Positions 1-8,119 of a stretch of DNA of 22,934 bases are shown one piece after another (positions within the stretch are counted from its first letter, which is position 1; the number at the start of each line of letters is the position of its first letter). Origin of the DNA: JAEXOD01 sp937930275 (GTDB taxonomy: Bacteria > Bacteroidota > Ignavibacteria > Ignavibacteriales > Melioribacteraceae); NCBI GenBank assembly GCA_036733965.1, contig DAIMZL010000051.1, forward strand, positions 1 to 22,934. The letters are read 5' to 3'. The position numbers and the translations under genes were made by a program. A model generated the notes under the pieces. It saw only the letters and a program-made list of their open reading frames with translations. It made no database searches and was not told the DNA's origin.

Positions 1-1219
1 CTTTGTTAACGGTAAGTCCAGTTACAGTAGTAAATTTTGTACCGTTATAATAAGAAAGACCGCCTGATTCATTAGAAGTAGGCAAATGCCCAAACCACAT
101 ATTCCCGCTTTTATCACAATTTATTGCAGTTATAGAATTACCGGGGAAATTGTAAGATTGTTTTGATAACACCTTAAAATCTTCTCCGTTCTTTTCTATA
201 ATACCGCCTGAATAAGTACCAATATATAACTTTCCGTCATTTCTAAATCCGACTGCAGTTATCCAATTATCGGGTATTAAACTGTTGTTACTGTTATATA
301 CAATAAAGCTGCCGTTTTCAAATTTTGCCAATCCGGATTTTGTTGCTAACCAAACTTCCGAGTTATATACTGCAATATCCGAAATATAATTATGCGGTAA
401 ACTGCTATTATCGGTCAAATAAACTGCCCAAACTCCTTCTAAGTATTTAACTAATCCTTTATCTGTGCCTATAAAAATATTACCGCTATTATCCTTTCTA
501 ATAGTTGTAATAGTATTAGATGGGAGAATCGAATTATCTTTATTAAAATTAATCCAGCTTGTCCCTGAATAAACTACAATCCCTTTTCCGTCTGTCCCTA
601 TCCAAACATTATTTTTATTATCAATCTCTAAGGATGTTGTTTCGTTTGAAGCTATTCCGGAATTTGTCGTTTTATAGTCCACCCACTTTGTCGTATCCTG
701 CAATACAGAATATGTCGGTGCTGTTTCACCGCTGCTAACTTTAGTTACACTCTCGCTATCTCTATATCCGTATTTTTTAAATTTCAAATTGTAACTACCG
801 GGCACCAATCCCGTAATTTTATAAGGTGTAATTTTACCAATTGATGAATCATTTAAAAATATTTCCGCACCTATCGGGTTTGAAGTACAATTTATACTAC
901 CAAGCATCCTTGGATTTTTTGTAAAATCAACATCAATAACATTCTTAACGTTTTTTTCAAAAACACACGTAAATATCGAGTCATAAAATCCATCTTTTTT
1001 TAGGGTAATAATTGCCGAACCGTATTCAATAAATTTTAGACTATCAGGAGTAACTTTACCCGTATTTTTTCCATTTAAAAATATTGTTGCACCTTGTGGA
1101 TTGGAGCTGATAAAAGCAAATCCGTTAGACGGTTCTTCAACTGGAGGCGTTATATATACATCTTTTTCACATTTTGTAAAAGTAACTAACAGAACCAATA
1201 ATATTATATATTTTTTCAT
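1..1219 (-). CDS. PEGA-domain lipoprotein with beta-propeller repeats (3' end outside window)
   Basis: Reading leftwards from ATG at 1219 there is an open frame of 406 codons that leaves the window without a stop, so the C terminus is missing. The product starts with a short hydrophobic signal followed by Cys17 (TFTKC), a loose lipobox, so an outer-membrane lipoprotein is likely. Residues about 33-85 and 107-155 are two PEGA-type domains, each with the SNPxGAxIFLN pattern. From about residue 178 there are at least four repeats of roughly 45 residues with D-N-xx-G-N-x-W/F-I-G-T and G-L/I-xx-Y patterns, typical of the two-component-regulator (Reg_prop) beta-propeller. PEGA domains are thought to sit near surface polysaccharide. 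The gene lies 14 bp after the DUF4249 gene and is probably the third gene of that operon. The substrate is unknown. No kinase domain is visible, although one could follow beyond the edge. Confidence 0.8.
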   Translation of the reverse strand, partial: MKKYIILLVLLVTFTKCEKDVYITPPVEEPSNGFAFISSNPQGATIFLNGKNTGKVTPDSLKFIEYGSAIITLKKDGFYDSIFTCVFEKNVKNVIDVDFTKNPRMLGSINCTSNPIGAEIFLNDSSIGKITPYKITGLVPGSYNLKFKKYGYRDSESVTKVSSGETAPTYSVLQDTTKWVDYKTTNSGIASNETTSLEIDNKNNVWIGTDGKGIVVYSGTSWINFNKDNSILPSNTITTIRKDNSGNIFIGTDKGLVKYLEGVWAVYLTDNSSLPHNYISDIAVYNSEVWLATKSGLAKFENGSFIVYNSNNSLIPDNWITAVGFRNDGKLYIGTYSGGIIEKNGEDFKVLSKQSYNFPGNSITAINCDKSGNMWFGHLPTSNESGGLSYYNGTKFTTVTGLTVNK

Positions 1220-1233
1220 CTTTATATATCAAT

Positions 1234-2199
1234 TTAATTATAAACTAATGCATATCCGAAAGAATTGACAAAATCTTCGGAAAAAGAAACTCTAATTTCT
1301 TGGTGGATATATGAACCAAAAACACCAAATCCGTTTGTAATGTTAGAAAAATCTGTTTCGTCAATTTTCACCGAAAACTCGCCGTATGCCGAGTTAGAAG
1401 TTGAATAATAAGCCGATAAGTTCTCATCAAGAACCATTAATTCAAAATATGTACTCGATACTATTGAATAGTTTCCTTTATACGGATCTCCTTTGCTTAT
1501 TTCTTCAAATGCCTTTCTTACAATATCCATATCATAAAATACGTAAGGATGTTTATCAGGTTTAGGATAAACAGCAATCGTATTACTCCCTTGTTCTTCA
1601 TATCTTAACGGAATCTGTTTTTTAAATTTGGTTTTTACTCCGTCAACAGTTTTATAATAATAAAAAGTTAAACGAGGAACATATACAACGTCGTTACTCA
1701 TTATTTTCCAGTAATAACTTAGTTGTTCAATCGGTTCGTTTGTAATAAGCAAACTGCTTGTTTGTTTAATGAATTCCAAAATTGTCGGTGTTTTTGTTTT
1801 TGAACTTAATCTTCGTCCGTTAGGCAACAAAACATCTATTTCATATTCTTTATTTTCTTCCGGTTTAAAGTTTTTAGCATAATAATAATTTAATTGTCCG
1901 TTATATCTCGATGTATCGGTTCTTGCAATACTTGTATCATTAAACAGCACAACCTTATCATCGTAATATATTTTTACTTCCGCACCTTTAATAAAGGGGT
2001 CATCCTTGTAATCCAAAGGATTTGTTCCTTCAATTTGATAAGCTTTTGTAATTGTTACAAATTGAACGGAAGTATCACATCTTAATACACAATTAACCGT
2101 ATATGACTCTCTATAATCACCGGTAGGATTTAAATTATCTTCACAGGAGACAAAAAAGATTGCAGCGGCAATTATAAAAAACAATAGTATTTTTCTCAT
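1234..2199 (-). CDS. DUF4249-family outer-membrane lipoprotein
   Basis: This 321-residue protein has a signal peptide ending in a lipobox (FFVSC, Cys19), so it should be lipidated and placed in the outer membrane or periplasm. The body reads as DUF4249: an early beta-rich domain with a VNCVLRCD strand, then the GAEVKIYYDD and NKEYEIDVLLPNGRRL segments, and a second all-beta half. DUF4249 proteins are typically encoded directly after a TonB-dependent receptor with a carboxypeptidase-like N-terminal domain and probably act as its partner lipoprotein; the ligand is not known. Its ATG overlaps the receptor stop in an ATGA, which implies translational coupling. An AGGTGG lies just upstream of the start, inside the receptor's last codons. 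A diverged relative is at 10516-11397. Confidence 0.82.
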   Translation of the reverse strand: MRKILLFFIIAAAIFFVSCEDNLNPTGDYRESYTVNCVLRCDTSVQFVTITKAYQIEGTNPLDYKDDPFIKGAEVKIYYDDKVVLFNDTSIARTDTSRYNGQLNYYYAKNFKPEENKEYEIDVLLPNGRRLSSKTKTPTILEFIKQTSSLLITNEPIEQLSYYWKIMSNDVVYVPRLTFYYYKTVDGVKTKFKKQIPLRYEEQGSNTIAVYPKPDKHPYVFYDMDIVRKAFEEISKGDPYKGNYSIVSSTYFELMVLDENLSAYYSTSNSAYGEFSVKIDETDFSNITNGFGVFGSYIHQEIRVSFSEDFVNSFGYALVYN

Positions 2200-4427
2200 A
2201 TTTCCACCTTTATTGTAGCAGAAGGCAAAAACGGCAACATATTTACCCGCTCACCTGTTTCTCGTTTAAAGTAAAATATATTTTTACGGTTATAAACGTT
2301 TATTATGCTTAAATCAATATAAACGTTAGCAAAACCTAAAGTAAATTTTTTAGAAAGAGAAATATCCATTCTGTGATAATCAGGCAGCCTTCCCAAATTT
2401 TTATCACCTAAAATTGCGTAAGGTATTATCTGCCCATATAAAATCCAATTTGAATAAAAATCATTTAAATATAGCTTATCGTAATAACCGATTAATTTAG
2501 TAAATGGTAAACCTGTATTATATGACCAAATCACATTTGCTACCCAATCGTTTCCAAAGTTATAATCTAATATTATATTTAAATTATGGCGGCTATCGTA
2601 CTTAGGATAAAATCTTTTGCCTTCCGATATATTATATGCATAACTGAGCGAATATGAAAGAGTTAAAGAAACAGGCATATCGGAATATTTCACTAAAAAT
2701 TCACCCCCGTATGCCTCCGATTCTCCGGAAATAAAATCCGGATCGCTATTGTAAATTTTGTTTTCATTTATTAAAGGCAAATTAAGTACTTTTTTATAAT
2801 ATACTTCAGATTGAAAATTTAGTTTACTTGTAATGTCAATCTCCAATCCTCCGATATAGTGTTCTGAACGAGTAGGATTAAGATATTCCGGTGTAATTAA
2901 ATACGGTTCAAATAACGAAATCACTTCTTTTTCATCAGATAAAGTAGTAATCTCTTGTTGATATACTCCATAAGCCCCTTTTATTGCAATTTGAGGATCT
3001 ACTCTGTATGTAAAACTTATCCTCGGTTCAATAAAAAACTCGCCGCCTGGCGTAAACGAAACGGTATTAGCACGCAAACCTAAATCTATTCCTAAGTTTT
3101 CATACCTCAAATATTTATACTTTAGGTAAACAGAAAAATTTCCGCCGAAATCGTCAATTTGCGTTAAAGCACCGTTTTGATTTTCAAGATTGAGTTCAGA
3201 TTTTATAGTTTTTAAAGCTGCTCCAAATCCAAGTTCATCTTTACTATCATAAATATAATTCATATCAAAAGAAAGTGTATTATCAATAATAGTATTTTCT
3301 CTTGCTTTGGTATTGCTTAAATTAGGTATTAATTTACCCCTAAATTTACTTTGTGAAAGGCTAATTTTACTTATTAAAGGACTATCATAAACTTGTTGCC
3401 AGTCAAATCCAAAAATATCGTTATTCCAGCTAAAATCTTCTTTTAGCGGGTCATCATTTTTAAGTTTATCACCGCTTAAAAAACCATAAAAAATAAATTT
3501 TCCGTTTTCAATAAACGGATTGTTTGTGTTTACCTTAAAAGAAAAATCATAAAAATCCATCGGCACCGATTGATCATCTAAGAATTTCTTTAATATTTCG
3601 CTATTAACACTTTTTCTTCCGGTAATTAAAAACGAACCGCCGGCAAAAGGACCTTCAACTAATGCTTTGCCGGTCATCAAACTTGCAGAAGCTTTCGCAG
3701 AATAATTAATCCTGTTTCCGTCTTTTGTTAATACTTTTAATACACTTGAAACTCTTCCTCCAAATTCACTTGAAAAGCCCCCCTTAAAAAATTCCACATT
3801 GTTAATCATTTCGGGGTCAATTACGCTAAACAAACCTAAAGCATGAAACGGATTATAAACAGTAGCACCGTTAAGTAATACTAAATTTTGATTACTCGCT
3901 CCTCCTCTAACATAATACCTCGCAGAAACATCTCCGGTTGATTTTACTCCCGGTATATACTGCAATGAGCGAAACACATCGGTTTCTACGCCTTTAGGAA
4001 GTTTTTCAAGTTCCTTTATAGATATTCGTTGCAAACCTATATTTGTCGAATTTTTTTCTCTGTTTATTGCATTTGCAACTTTTTCTATAGTTTCGAGCTG
4101 ATAACTTGAAGGTTCAAGTGCTACGTTTTGCTGAACCATTTTTCCGGCAGGAATTAAAATTTTTAATTCTTTGGATTTGTAACCGACATATGAATAAACA
4201 ACCGTATATGACTTTCCCGCAGGAATTCCTGTAATGTAGTAGTAACCGTTTCCGTCAGTAGAACCACCGGCTTTTATTTCCTTAATATAAACATTTCCGT
4301 AGGCTAATACCTCTCCGTTGTTCACATCACTTAAAAATCCTCGTAAAATTCCCGTACTTTGAGCAAAAATAGTATCTGAGCATAATAATAACAGCCACAC
4401 TAATATTAGGCGTAAATAATTATTCAT
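2196..4427 (-). CDS. TonB-dependent outer-membrane receptor with carboxypeptidase-like N-terminal domain
   Basis: This 743-residue protein has an N-terminal signal peptide (cleavage near IFAQ, residue 23). A CarboxypepD_reg-like domain follows at about 26-107 (GFLSDVNNGEVLAYGNVYIK, then the SYVGYKS strand). The plug domain spans about 125-240 and carries the YYVRGGASNQNLVLLNGA motif and FKGGFSSEFGGRVSSV. The rest is a beta-barrel alternating aromatic and polar strands, ending LPSATIKVEI. The family transports ligands across the outer membrane using TonB energy; at this size, with a DUF4249 partner, it resembles small SusC-like receptors without a SusD. The start is supported by AAGGGA four bases upstream. 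It is the first gene of a leftward operon with the DUF4249 and PEGA lipoproteins. The substrate is unknown. The receptor at 8120-10501 shares its architecture and a near-identical C-terminal VNMLPxLPS motif. Confidence 0.9.
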   Translation of the reverse strand: MNNYLRLILVWLLLLCSDTIFAQSTGILRGFLSDVNNGEVLAYGNVYIKEIKAGGSTDGNGYYYITGIPAGKSYTVVYSYVGYKSKELKILIPAGKMVQQNVALEPSSYQLETIEKVANAINREKNSTNIGLQRISIKELEKLPKGVETDVFRSLQYIPGVKSTGDVSARYYVRGGASNQNLVLLNGATVYNPFHALGLFSVIDPEMINNVEFFKGGFSSEFGGRVSSVLKVLTKDGNRINYSAKASASLMTGKALVEGPFAGGSFLITGRKSVNSEILKKFLDDQSVPMDFYDFSFKVNTNNPFIENGKFIFYGFLSGDKLKNDDPLKEDFSWNNDIFGFDWQQVYDSPLISKISLSQSKFRGKLIPNLSNTKARENTIIDNTLSFDMNYIYDSKDELGFGAALKTIKSELNLENQNGALTQIDDFGGNFSVYLKYKYLRYENLGIDLGLRANTVSFTPGGEFFIEPRISFTYRVDPQIAIKGAYGVYQQEITTLSDEKEVISLFEPYLITPEYLNPTRSEHYIGGLEIDITSKLNFQSEVYYKKVLNLPLINENKIYNSDPDFISGESEAYGGEFLVKYSDMPVSLTLSYSLSYAYNISEGKRFYPKYDSRHNLNIILDYNFGNDWVANVIWSYNTGLPFTKLIGYYDKLYLNDFYSNWILYGQIIPYAILGDKNLGRLPDYHRMDISLSKKFTLGFANVYIDLSIINVYNRKNIFYFKRETGERVNMLPFLPSATIKVEI

Positions 4428-4812
4428 CTAATCCCTTGATAATAATAACGTAAAAAACACTTTTCAAAATAACATATTAATTTATTTTGGCGAAACATTT
4501 TATTAAAAATTTGGAATAATAGCCACCGCATATTTATGCGGTTTTATACTAATATTGGACAATAAAAAATAAGAAAAAGTTTAAAAGGTTGTTCATTTGG
4601 CTAATATTATGCAATTATTAATCTCTAATTTTTCTTACATCTCTTCTTAATTTTTTTAGTATTTTAATAAACATATTTTATGTTTGATTATTAATAGTAT
4701 TAAATTGTTCTTTTCTAATAAATTATTACATCCGAAAAATTTAGTTTTAGTCTAATTTTTTGTATTTGGTATAATAATTGAATATGTAATAATTAAGTAT
4801 TAGGATTATTTT
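4428..4812. other. Divergent intergenic region (385 bp) upstream of two envelope operons
   Basis: This very AT-rich stretch separates the leftward receptor operon from the rightward lipoprotein operon, so it must carry both promoters. No convincing ORF or RNA gene is seen. It contains a perfect 8-bp inverted repeat (4525-4542), a second 7-bp AT-rich one (4669-4685, AAACATA/TATGTTT with a 3-base loop), and a TATAAT at 4770-4775, 37 bases before the start at 4813, that could be a -10 element. A distant 9-base complementary pair (4570-4578 with 4629-4637) is low complexity and probably chance. Confidence 0.6.
4525..4542. promoter_or_regulatory. Perfect 8-bp inverted repeat (possible operator or hairpin)
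   Basis: ACCGCATA and TATGCGGT are exact reverse complements separated by TT. The repeat sits about 100 bp upstream of the leftward receptor gene, inside the divergent region, and is more GC-rich than its surroundings. On the plus strand it is followed by TTTTAT, so it resembles an intrinsic terminator, but no plus-strand gene ends before it. A dimeric regulator site or a leader hairpin for the leftward transcript are the alternatives. Confidence 0.4.
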
Positions 4813-5834
4813 ATGAAAAAAACGTATATTTTTTTAATATTTTTTGCCTTATTTATTATTTTTGGGTGCAGTGCTAAAGATGACCCGGTAACTTCACAGG
4901 AATCTGTAAGTGAAAAAATCATCGGGAAAGTTATCTCTGCCAAAACCGGAGAAGTCATTCCTCAAGTGCTAATTTCAACTACCGGTTCTTCGGCAAGCGT
5001 AACAACCAATATTGACGGTACATACGTAATAGATAAAATTACACCAGGTACATATGTAATTAAGGCAAGTAAAAGCGGATTTTATTCGGAAGAGATTTCT
5101 GTAAAAGTAGATACCGGGAAAATTGTAATAGGCGATTTCATTCTATACGAAGAAAGGTATGGCTCAATTAGCGGCAAAGTGATTGATGTTGTTACAAACA
5201 GCGGGGTATTTGGAGTAACAATTTCAACAGAACCGACCACCGGTGTAGTCTATACCGATAATTCCGGAAATTTTACAATTCCTAATATTTTAATTCTACG
5301 TGACCAATCTTACACTCTTAAAGCCGATAAAACAGGTACATATGATATTGCAANNNNNNNNNNNNNNNNNNNNNNNNNNNNNNNNNNNNNNNNNNNNNNN
5401 NNNNNNNNNNNNNNNNNNNNNNNNNNNNNNNNNNNNNNNNNNNNNNNNNNNNNCGTGACCAATCTTACACTCTTAAAGCCGATAAAACAGGTACATATGA
5501 TATTGCAACAAAAATTGTTAAGTTTGCCGATAGCACCAAGATTAATGTTAATTTAACTTTGGAGCCAATTTACGGAGTAATTGAAGGAATTGTAACAGAC
5601 TCTAAAACTGCACTTCCGGTTGCTGGCGTAAATATAACCACCAACCCTCCTACAGCATCTGTTTTAACTGACTTGCAGGGACATTATATTATTCCGCAAG
5701 TATTACGGTTATCGGGTTCAAATAAATATAATTTAATCGCTACAAAAAACAGTTATAAAAAGAATACAGACGTTAATATCATTGTTTTAGGCGGCAGAAC
5801 AACACAAGGAGATATTATAATTGAGCCACTATAA
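4813..5834 (+). CDS. Lipoprotein of tandem carboxypeptidase-regulatory-like repeats, interrupted by an assembly gap
   Basis: The product begins with a hydrophobic signal and lipobox (IIFGC, Cys19). It then carries tandem carboxypeptidase-regulatory-like beta-sandwich repeats of about 80-85 residues, each starting with a GxV-x-D/S-xx-T/S pattern and followed by D-x-x-G-x-Y/F-x-I (IIGKVISAKTGEVIPQVLIS, SISGKVIDVV, VIEGIVTDSKTALPVAG). A run of 100 N (5354-5453) breaks the second repeat. Read literally, the frame shifts across the gap and the gene appears split, with one frame ending at 5556 and another opening at 5559. If the gap and one copy of the flanking 55-bp duplication are removed, the frame stays open from 4813 to the stop at 5832-5834 (288 residues), so this is one gene. 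The true copy number of the repeat is unknown. It heads an operon with the next two genes, and it is probably a surface or structural lipoprotein. Confidence 0.78.
5299..5353 (+). repeat. 55-bp direct repeat, copy 1 (left edge of gap)
   Basis: These 55 bases recur without a mismatch at 5454-5508, immediately after the N run. They encode the stretch RDQSYTLKADKTGTYDIA of a carboxypeptidase-like repeat. Exact identity ending at both gap borders looks like two contig ends sharing a terminal k-mer. Confidence 0.95.
5354..5453. other. Scaffold gap of 100 N
   Basis: Exactly 100 undetermined bases, a common placeholder length for a gap of unknown size. It lies inside the repeat lipoprotein gene, between two identical 55-bp sequences. 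The real distance may be negative (a simple overlap) or may contain further repeat units. Confidence 0.97.
5454..5508 (+). repeat. 55-bp direct repeat, copy 2 (right edge of gap)
   Basis: Identical to 5299-5353. As numbered here it is offset by 155 bases, which is not a multiple of three. It is therefore out of frame with copy 1, which produces the apparent frameshift. Confidence 0.95.
5806..5812 (+). promoter_or_regulatory. Ribosome binding site for TTG start at 5821
   Basis: AAGGAGA lies eight bases before TTG at 5821, inside the last codons of the preceding lipoprotein gene. It decides the start of the next gene, because no ATG or GTG is available without deleting the signal peptide. Confidence 0.7.
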
Positions 5835-6546
5835 TAAATACTTTTTTATAGTTTTAATTTTTTTGTCCTTTATTCCGCTTAACTCAAACTTTTATGCGCA
5901 AAAAAAAGGAATACCTGTAATATCGGATTTAATAAATTATTTTACTACTCCAATAAAAGATGACTCTATTTCTTTTTATAGAGGAAACGGATTTTATGAA
6001 ACAAGAATTAGACAAATAATAAACGGTGCTTATTTTTCTGCCGGAACAATTTCCGATAAATTAAAATCGGATTTAATAAATCGATCGGTATTTATTCCCT
6101 ACTATACTCAAAATCCTAATTTAAACTTTAACCCTATTAATATAAAAGCAATAATTAGTCCCTTCTCTTTTGCATTCGGATTTTACAATACAGAACAGGA
6201 AATGACTGCACTACCATTAAATTTTGCGTATCCTCCCGTTCCTCCCCAAAGCAATAAACTTGATACAAAATTAAAAATATCATATTTGGAAGCATCGGTT
6301 AACTATATTCCGTTCTCACTTTTTTGGGGATATGTTTATCCCGAATTAGGTGTGAAAGTAAATCATCTTGAAACTAATTTTAACGATAAAAAGAAATACT
6401 TAGTAAATATCGGATTAAATACATCTGTAATGTTTAAATTTAAAAATCTTTTTATTCAAGCAGAATACACAAAATACTTTAACAACTCGCAATATATAAA
6501 TAATAAACTAATAATTGCCGGAGGATTATTTTTAGGATGGATGTAA
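5821..6546 (+). CDS. Secreted, probable outer-membrane beta-barrel protein, unknown function
   Basis: I do not recognise a family for this 241-residue protein. It begins with a typical signal peptide (hydrophobic core then NFYAQ, cleavage near residue 26). The remainder alternates short hydrophobic and aromatic strands (IKAIISPFSFAFGFYN, LKISYLEASVNYIPFSLF, LFIQAEYTKYF) and ends with a hydrophobic, aromatic strand, GGLFLGWM, as small outer-membrane barrels often do. The start is an unusual TTG backed by a strong ribosome binding site, and it overlaps the upstream lipoprotein gene by 14 bases. Its own end overlaps the next gene by 10 bases. These overlaps suggest an obligate operon of lipoprotein, membrane protein and T9SS-secreted protein, possibly one surface complex. 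That complex is inferred only from gene order. Confidence 0.7.
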   Translation: MSHYNKYFFIVLIFLSFIPLNSNFYAQKKGIPVISDLINYFTTPIKDDSISFYRGNGFYETRIRQIINGAYFSAGTISDKLKSDLINRSVFIPYYTQNPNLNFNPINIKAIISPFSFAFGFYNTEQEMTALPLNFAYPPVPPQSNKLDTKLKISYLEASVNYIPFSLFWGYVYPELGVKVNHLETNFNDKKKYLVNIGLNTSVMFKFKNLFIQAEYTKYFNNSQYINNKLIIAGGLFLGWM

Positions 6547-7838
6547 AAAAAGTTCTTTTCTGTGTATTCACATTCTTAATATATAATTTATCGGCTCAAA
6601 CAGGAAATCGTTTTTTGGTTAACGCCGTATTTCAAGTAAATAATAGTGATATTACTAAATCCGAAAACTTTAAAATGGTAAGCATACCCGGTGATACCGT
6701 TATACAAATAAAAAGTATTTTACCCGGAAGTGCCGGAGTTAATTGGATGGCATTTAGAGAAACAGGCAATATTTATCCTATTCCTTTCTTACCCGAAAAC
6801 GAGAATGATTTTTCTTTTTCACCCGGAAAAGCTTTTTGGATAATAAGTAAAAATAATATACATTTAGGACCTTTTACGGTAAATAAAGTAAAACTTAATA
6901 ACAACACTTATTCAATAAAATTAAACAAAGGGTGGAATCTAATTTCAAATCCTTTTGATATATCTATTGATTGGAAAGACGTTAGACTAACAAATAATTT
7001 ACAAAACGATTTAATATATTATTTTTATGAAGGTTATTATGATAATGCTTCAGTAAAAATGCAGCCATATTTGGGGTACTATTATTTTAATAGAAAAGAA
7101 TTGACTGAACTAATTTTACCGTATCCTTCCGGCTCGTCACAATTGCACAAAGATCATTTTGACAAAAATTTCTTTAAGTTATATTTTTGTAATTCAAAAG
7201 ATACTACTTCACTAAAAATTTATATAACAAAAGTAGATGATTCTTCAATTTCTAACCAACCCTATCCGTTAAACGACTTTGTACAATTTGGGGCTGCAAT
7301 AGATTTAAATGGGGAATATTTCAGCGAGTTTAAAATTAATTCCGATAACGAATTAAATTATTTACCCTTGAGTATTATAAATAAAAACAAAGAAGCTTTA
7401 ACTATATTTGGTGAAAATTACCTTTCGGAAGATTACCAGGATTTTACGATCGGAATTAAAGATAATAAGGGAAAGATTATTTTTGCTCCGTTTGCAATTA
7501 ATGAAAATATGGAAAATAATTTAGTTTTAATAATTGGGAAAAGAAATCTTATTAATAGCATTAAAGAAGTTCCGACAACATTTATTGTAAGTCAAAATTT
7601 CCCAAATCCATTTAACCCAAATACAAGTATAAATGTTTTATTACCCACAGAAAGTAATTTGACCATAAATGTATATAATTCGATAGGTAAACAAGTTTCA
7701 CAAATTTATAACGGCTATTTAAAATCAGGCAGTTATAATTTTAATTTTGACGGTACTAATTTATCTTCGGGTGTTTATTACTATAGCGTGACCACGGACT
7801 ATGGTTCAATTAACAAGAAGATGTTACTTCTTAAATAG
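6537..7838 (+). CDS. T9SS-secreted surface protein with C-terminal sorting domain
   Basis: This 433-residue protein has a signal peptide (cleavage near LSAQ, about residue 21) and a C-terminal type IX sorting domain of about 89 residues. The domain opens with SQNFPNPFNPNTSI (FPNPFNP at 355-361), continues with LTINVYNSIGKQV and LSSGVYYYSV, and ends in MLLLK. Such domains direct proteins through the PorU/PorV/SOV system and are cleaved, leaving the protein secreted or attached to the cell surface. The middle has two GKAFWI/GWNLISNPF-like beta segments common in T9SS cargo and no recognisable enzyme motif. The ATG overlaps the preceding stop by 10 bases; GGAGG occurs 12 bases upstream, rather far. 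It is the last gene of the operon, and a possible terminator overlaps its stop codon. Confidence 0.85.
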   Translation: MDVKKVLFCVFTFLIYNLSAQTGNRFLVNAVFQVNNSDITKSENFKMVSIPGDTVIQIKSILPGSAGVNWMAFRETGNIYPIPFLPENENDFSFSPGKAFWIISKNNIHLGPFTVNKVKLNNNTYSIKLNKGWNLISNPFDISIDWKDVRLTNNLQNDLIYYFYEGYYDNASVKMQPYLGYYYFNRKELTELILPYPSGSSQLHKDHFDKNFFKLYFCNSKDTTSLKIYITKVDDSSISNQPYPLNDFVQFGAAIDLNGEYFSEFKINSDNELNYLPLSIINKNKEALTIFGENYLSEDYQDFTIGIKDNKGKIIFAPFAINENMENNLVLIIGKRNLINSIKEVPTTFIVSQNFPNPFNPNTSINVLLPTESNLTINVYNSIGKQVSQIYNGYLKSGSYNFNFDGTNLSSGVYYYSVTTDYGSINKKMLLLK

Positions 7839-7869
7839 AAGATCGTTGTTCTTTATCAATCTTCTTTTT
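7837..7869 (+). terminator. Possible terminator after the surface-protein operon
   Basis: AGAAGAT (7837-7843) pairs with ATCTTCT (7859-7865) around a 15-base loop. An alternative fold uses AGAAGA, a bulge and a TTG/CAA extension. A run of T at 7865-7869 follows. The stem overlaps the TAG stop of the T9SS protein. It is weak in GC but correctly placed. Confidence 0.45.
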
Positions 7870-8119
7870 GGTCTGCGTACTTATTACTTTATTTTTATTA
7901 CTCAATACGAACGCATAACTTTCCTCACATTGTTCCCTTAAACGATTAAGTGACAAAATAAAAGTCAAGTCATTTATTTTTAATATTAAGAAATTGTTAA
8001 ATAGATCACATTTTACAAAATATGACAATTTTTTGTGAAACAAAGCCATATCTTTACCGTCATAATAAATGAAAAATCACAAGATTATTTAATTATTAAC
8101 AAACTAAACAAAGGGTGAC
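7839..8119. other. Intergenic region before the second receptor pair (281 bp)
   Basis: Apart from the terminator at its left edge, this region holds an AT-only inverted repeat (AAAATAAA 7955-7962, TTTATTTT 7973-7980) of low information. The last bases, AAGGGTG at 8111-8117, form the ribosome binding site for the gene at 8120. A minus-strand open frame of 72 codons here is not convincing. A promoter for the receptor operon is expected, but I cannot point to it. Confidence 0.5.

Noticed and set aside
4525..4550. Intrinsic terminator on the plus strand
   Set aside because: No plus-strand gene ends upstream; genes to the left run on the minus strand. Listed instead as an inverted repeat of unknown role.
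5299..5508. Two identical repeats separated by a spacer, considered as a CRISPR fragment
   Set aside because: The spacer is undetermined sequence, the repeat is protein-coding and contig-end-like, and there are only two copies.
5454..5556. Continuation of the lipoprotein frame after the gap, ending at 5556
   Set aside because: The encoded residues do not resemble the repeats, while another frame continues the repeat perfectly. It is an artefact of the gap length and the duplicated 55 bp.
5559..5834. A separate small gene starting at 5559 (ATG reading MEPIYG)
   Set aside because: Its sequence is the third carboxypeptidase-like repeat of the gene starting at 4813. No ribosome binding site precedes it, and the frame is continuous once the duplication is collapsed.
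7955..7980. Inverted repeat AAAATAAA/TTTATTTT
   Set aside because: It is made only of A and T in AT-rich DNA, so it is expected by chance and carries no independent support.
7831..8049. Minus-strand open frame of 72 codons between the T9SS protein gene and the second receptor gene
   Set aside because: No recognisable domain, no good ribosome binding site, it overlaps a terminator-like hairpin and sits in AT-rich intergenic DNA. It is probably chance.
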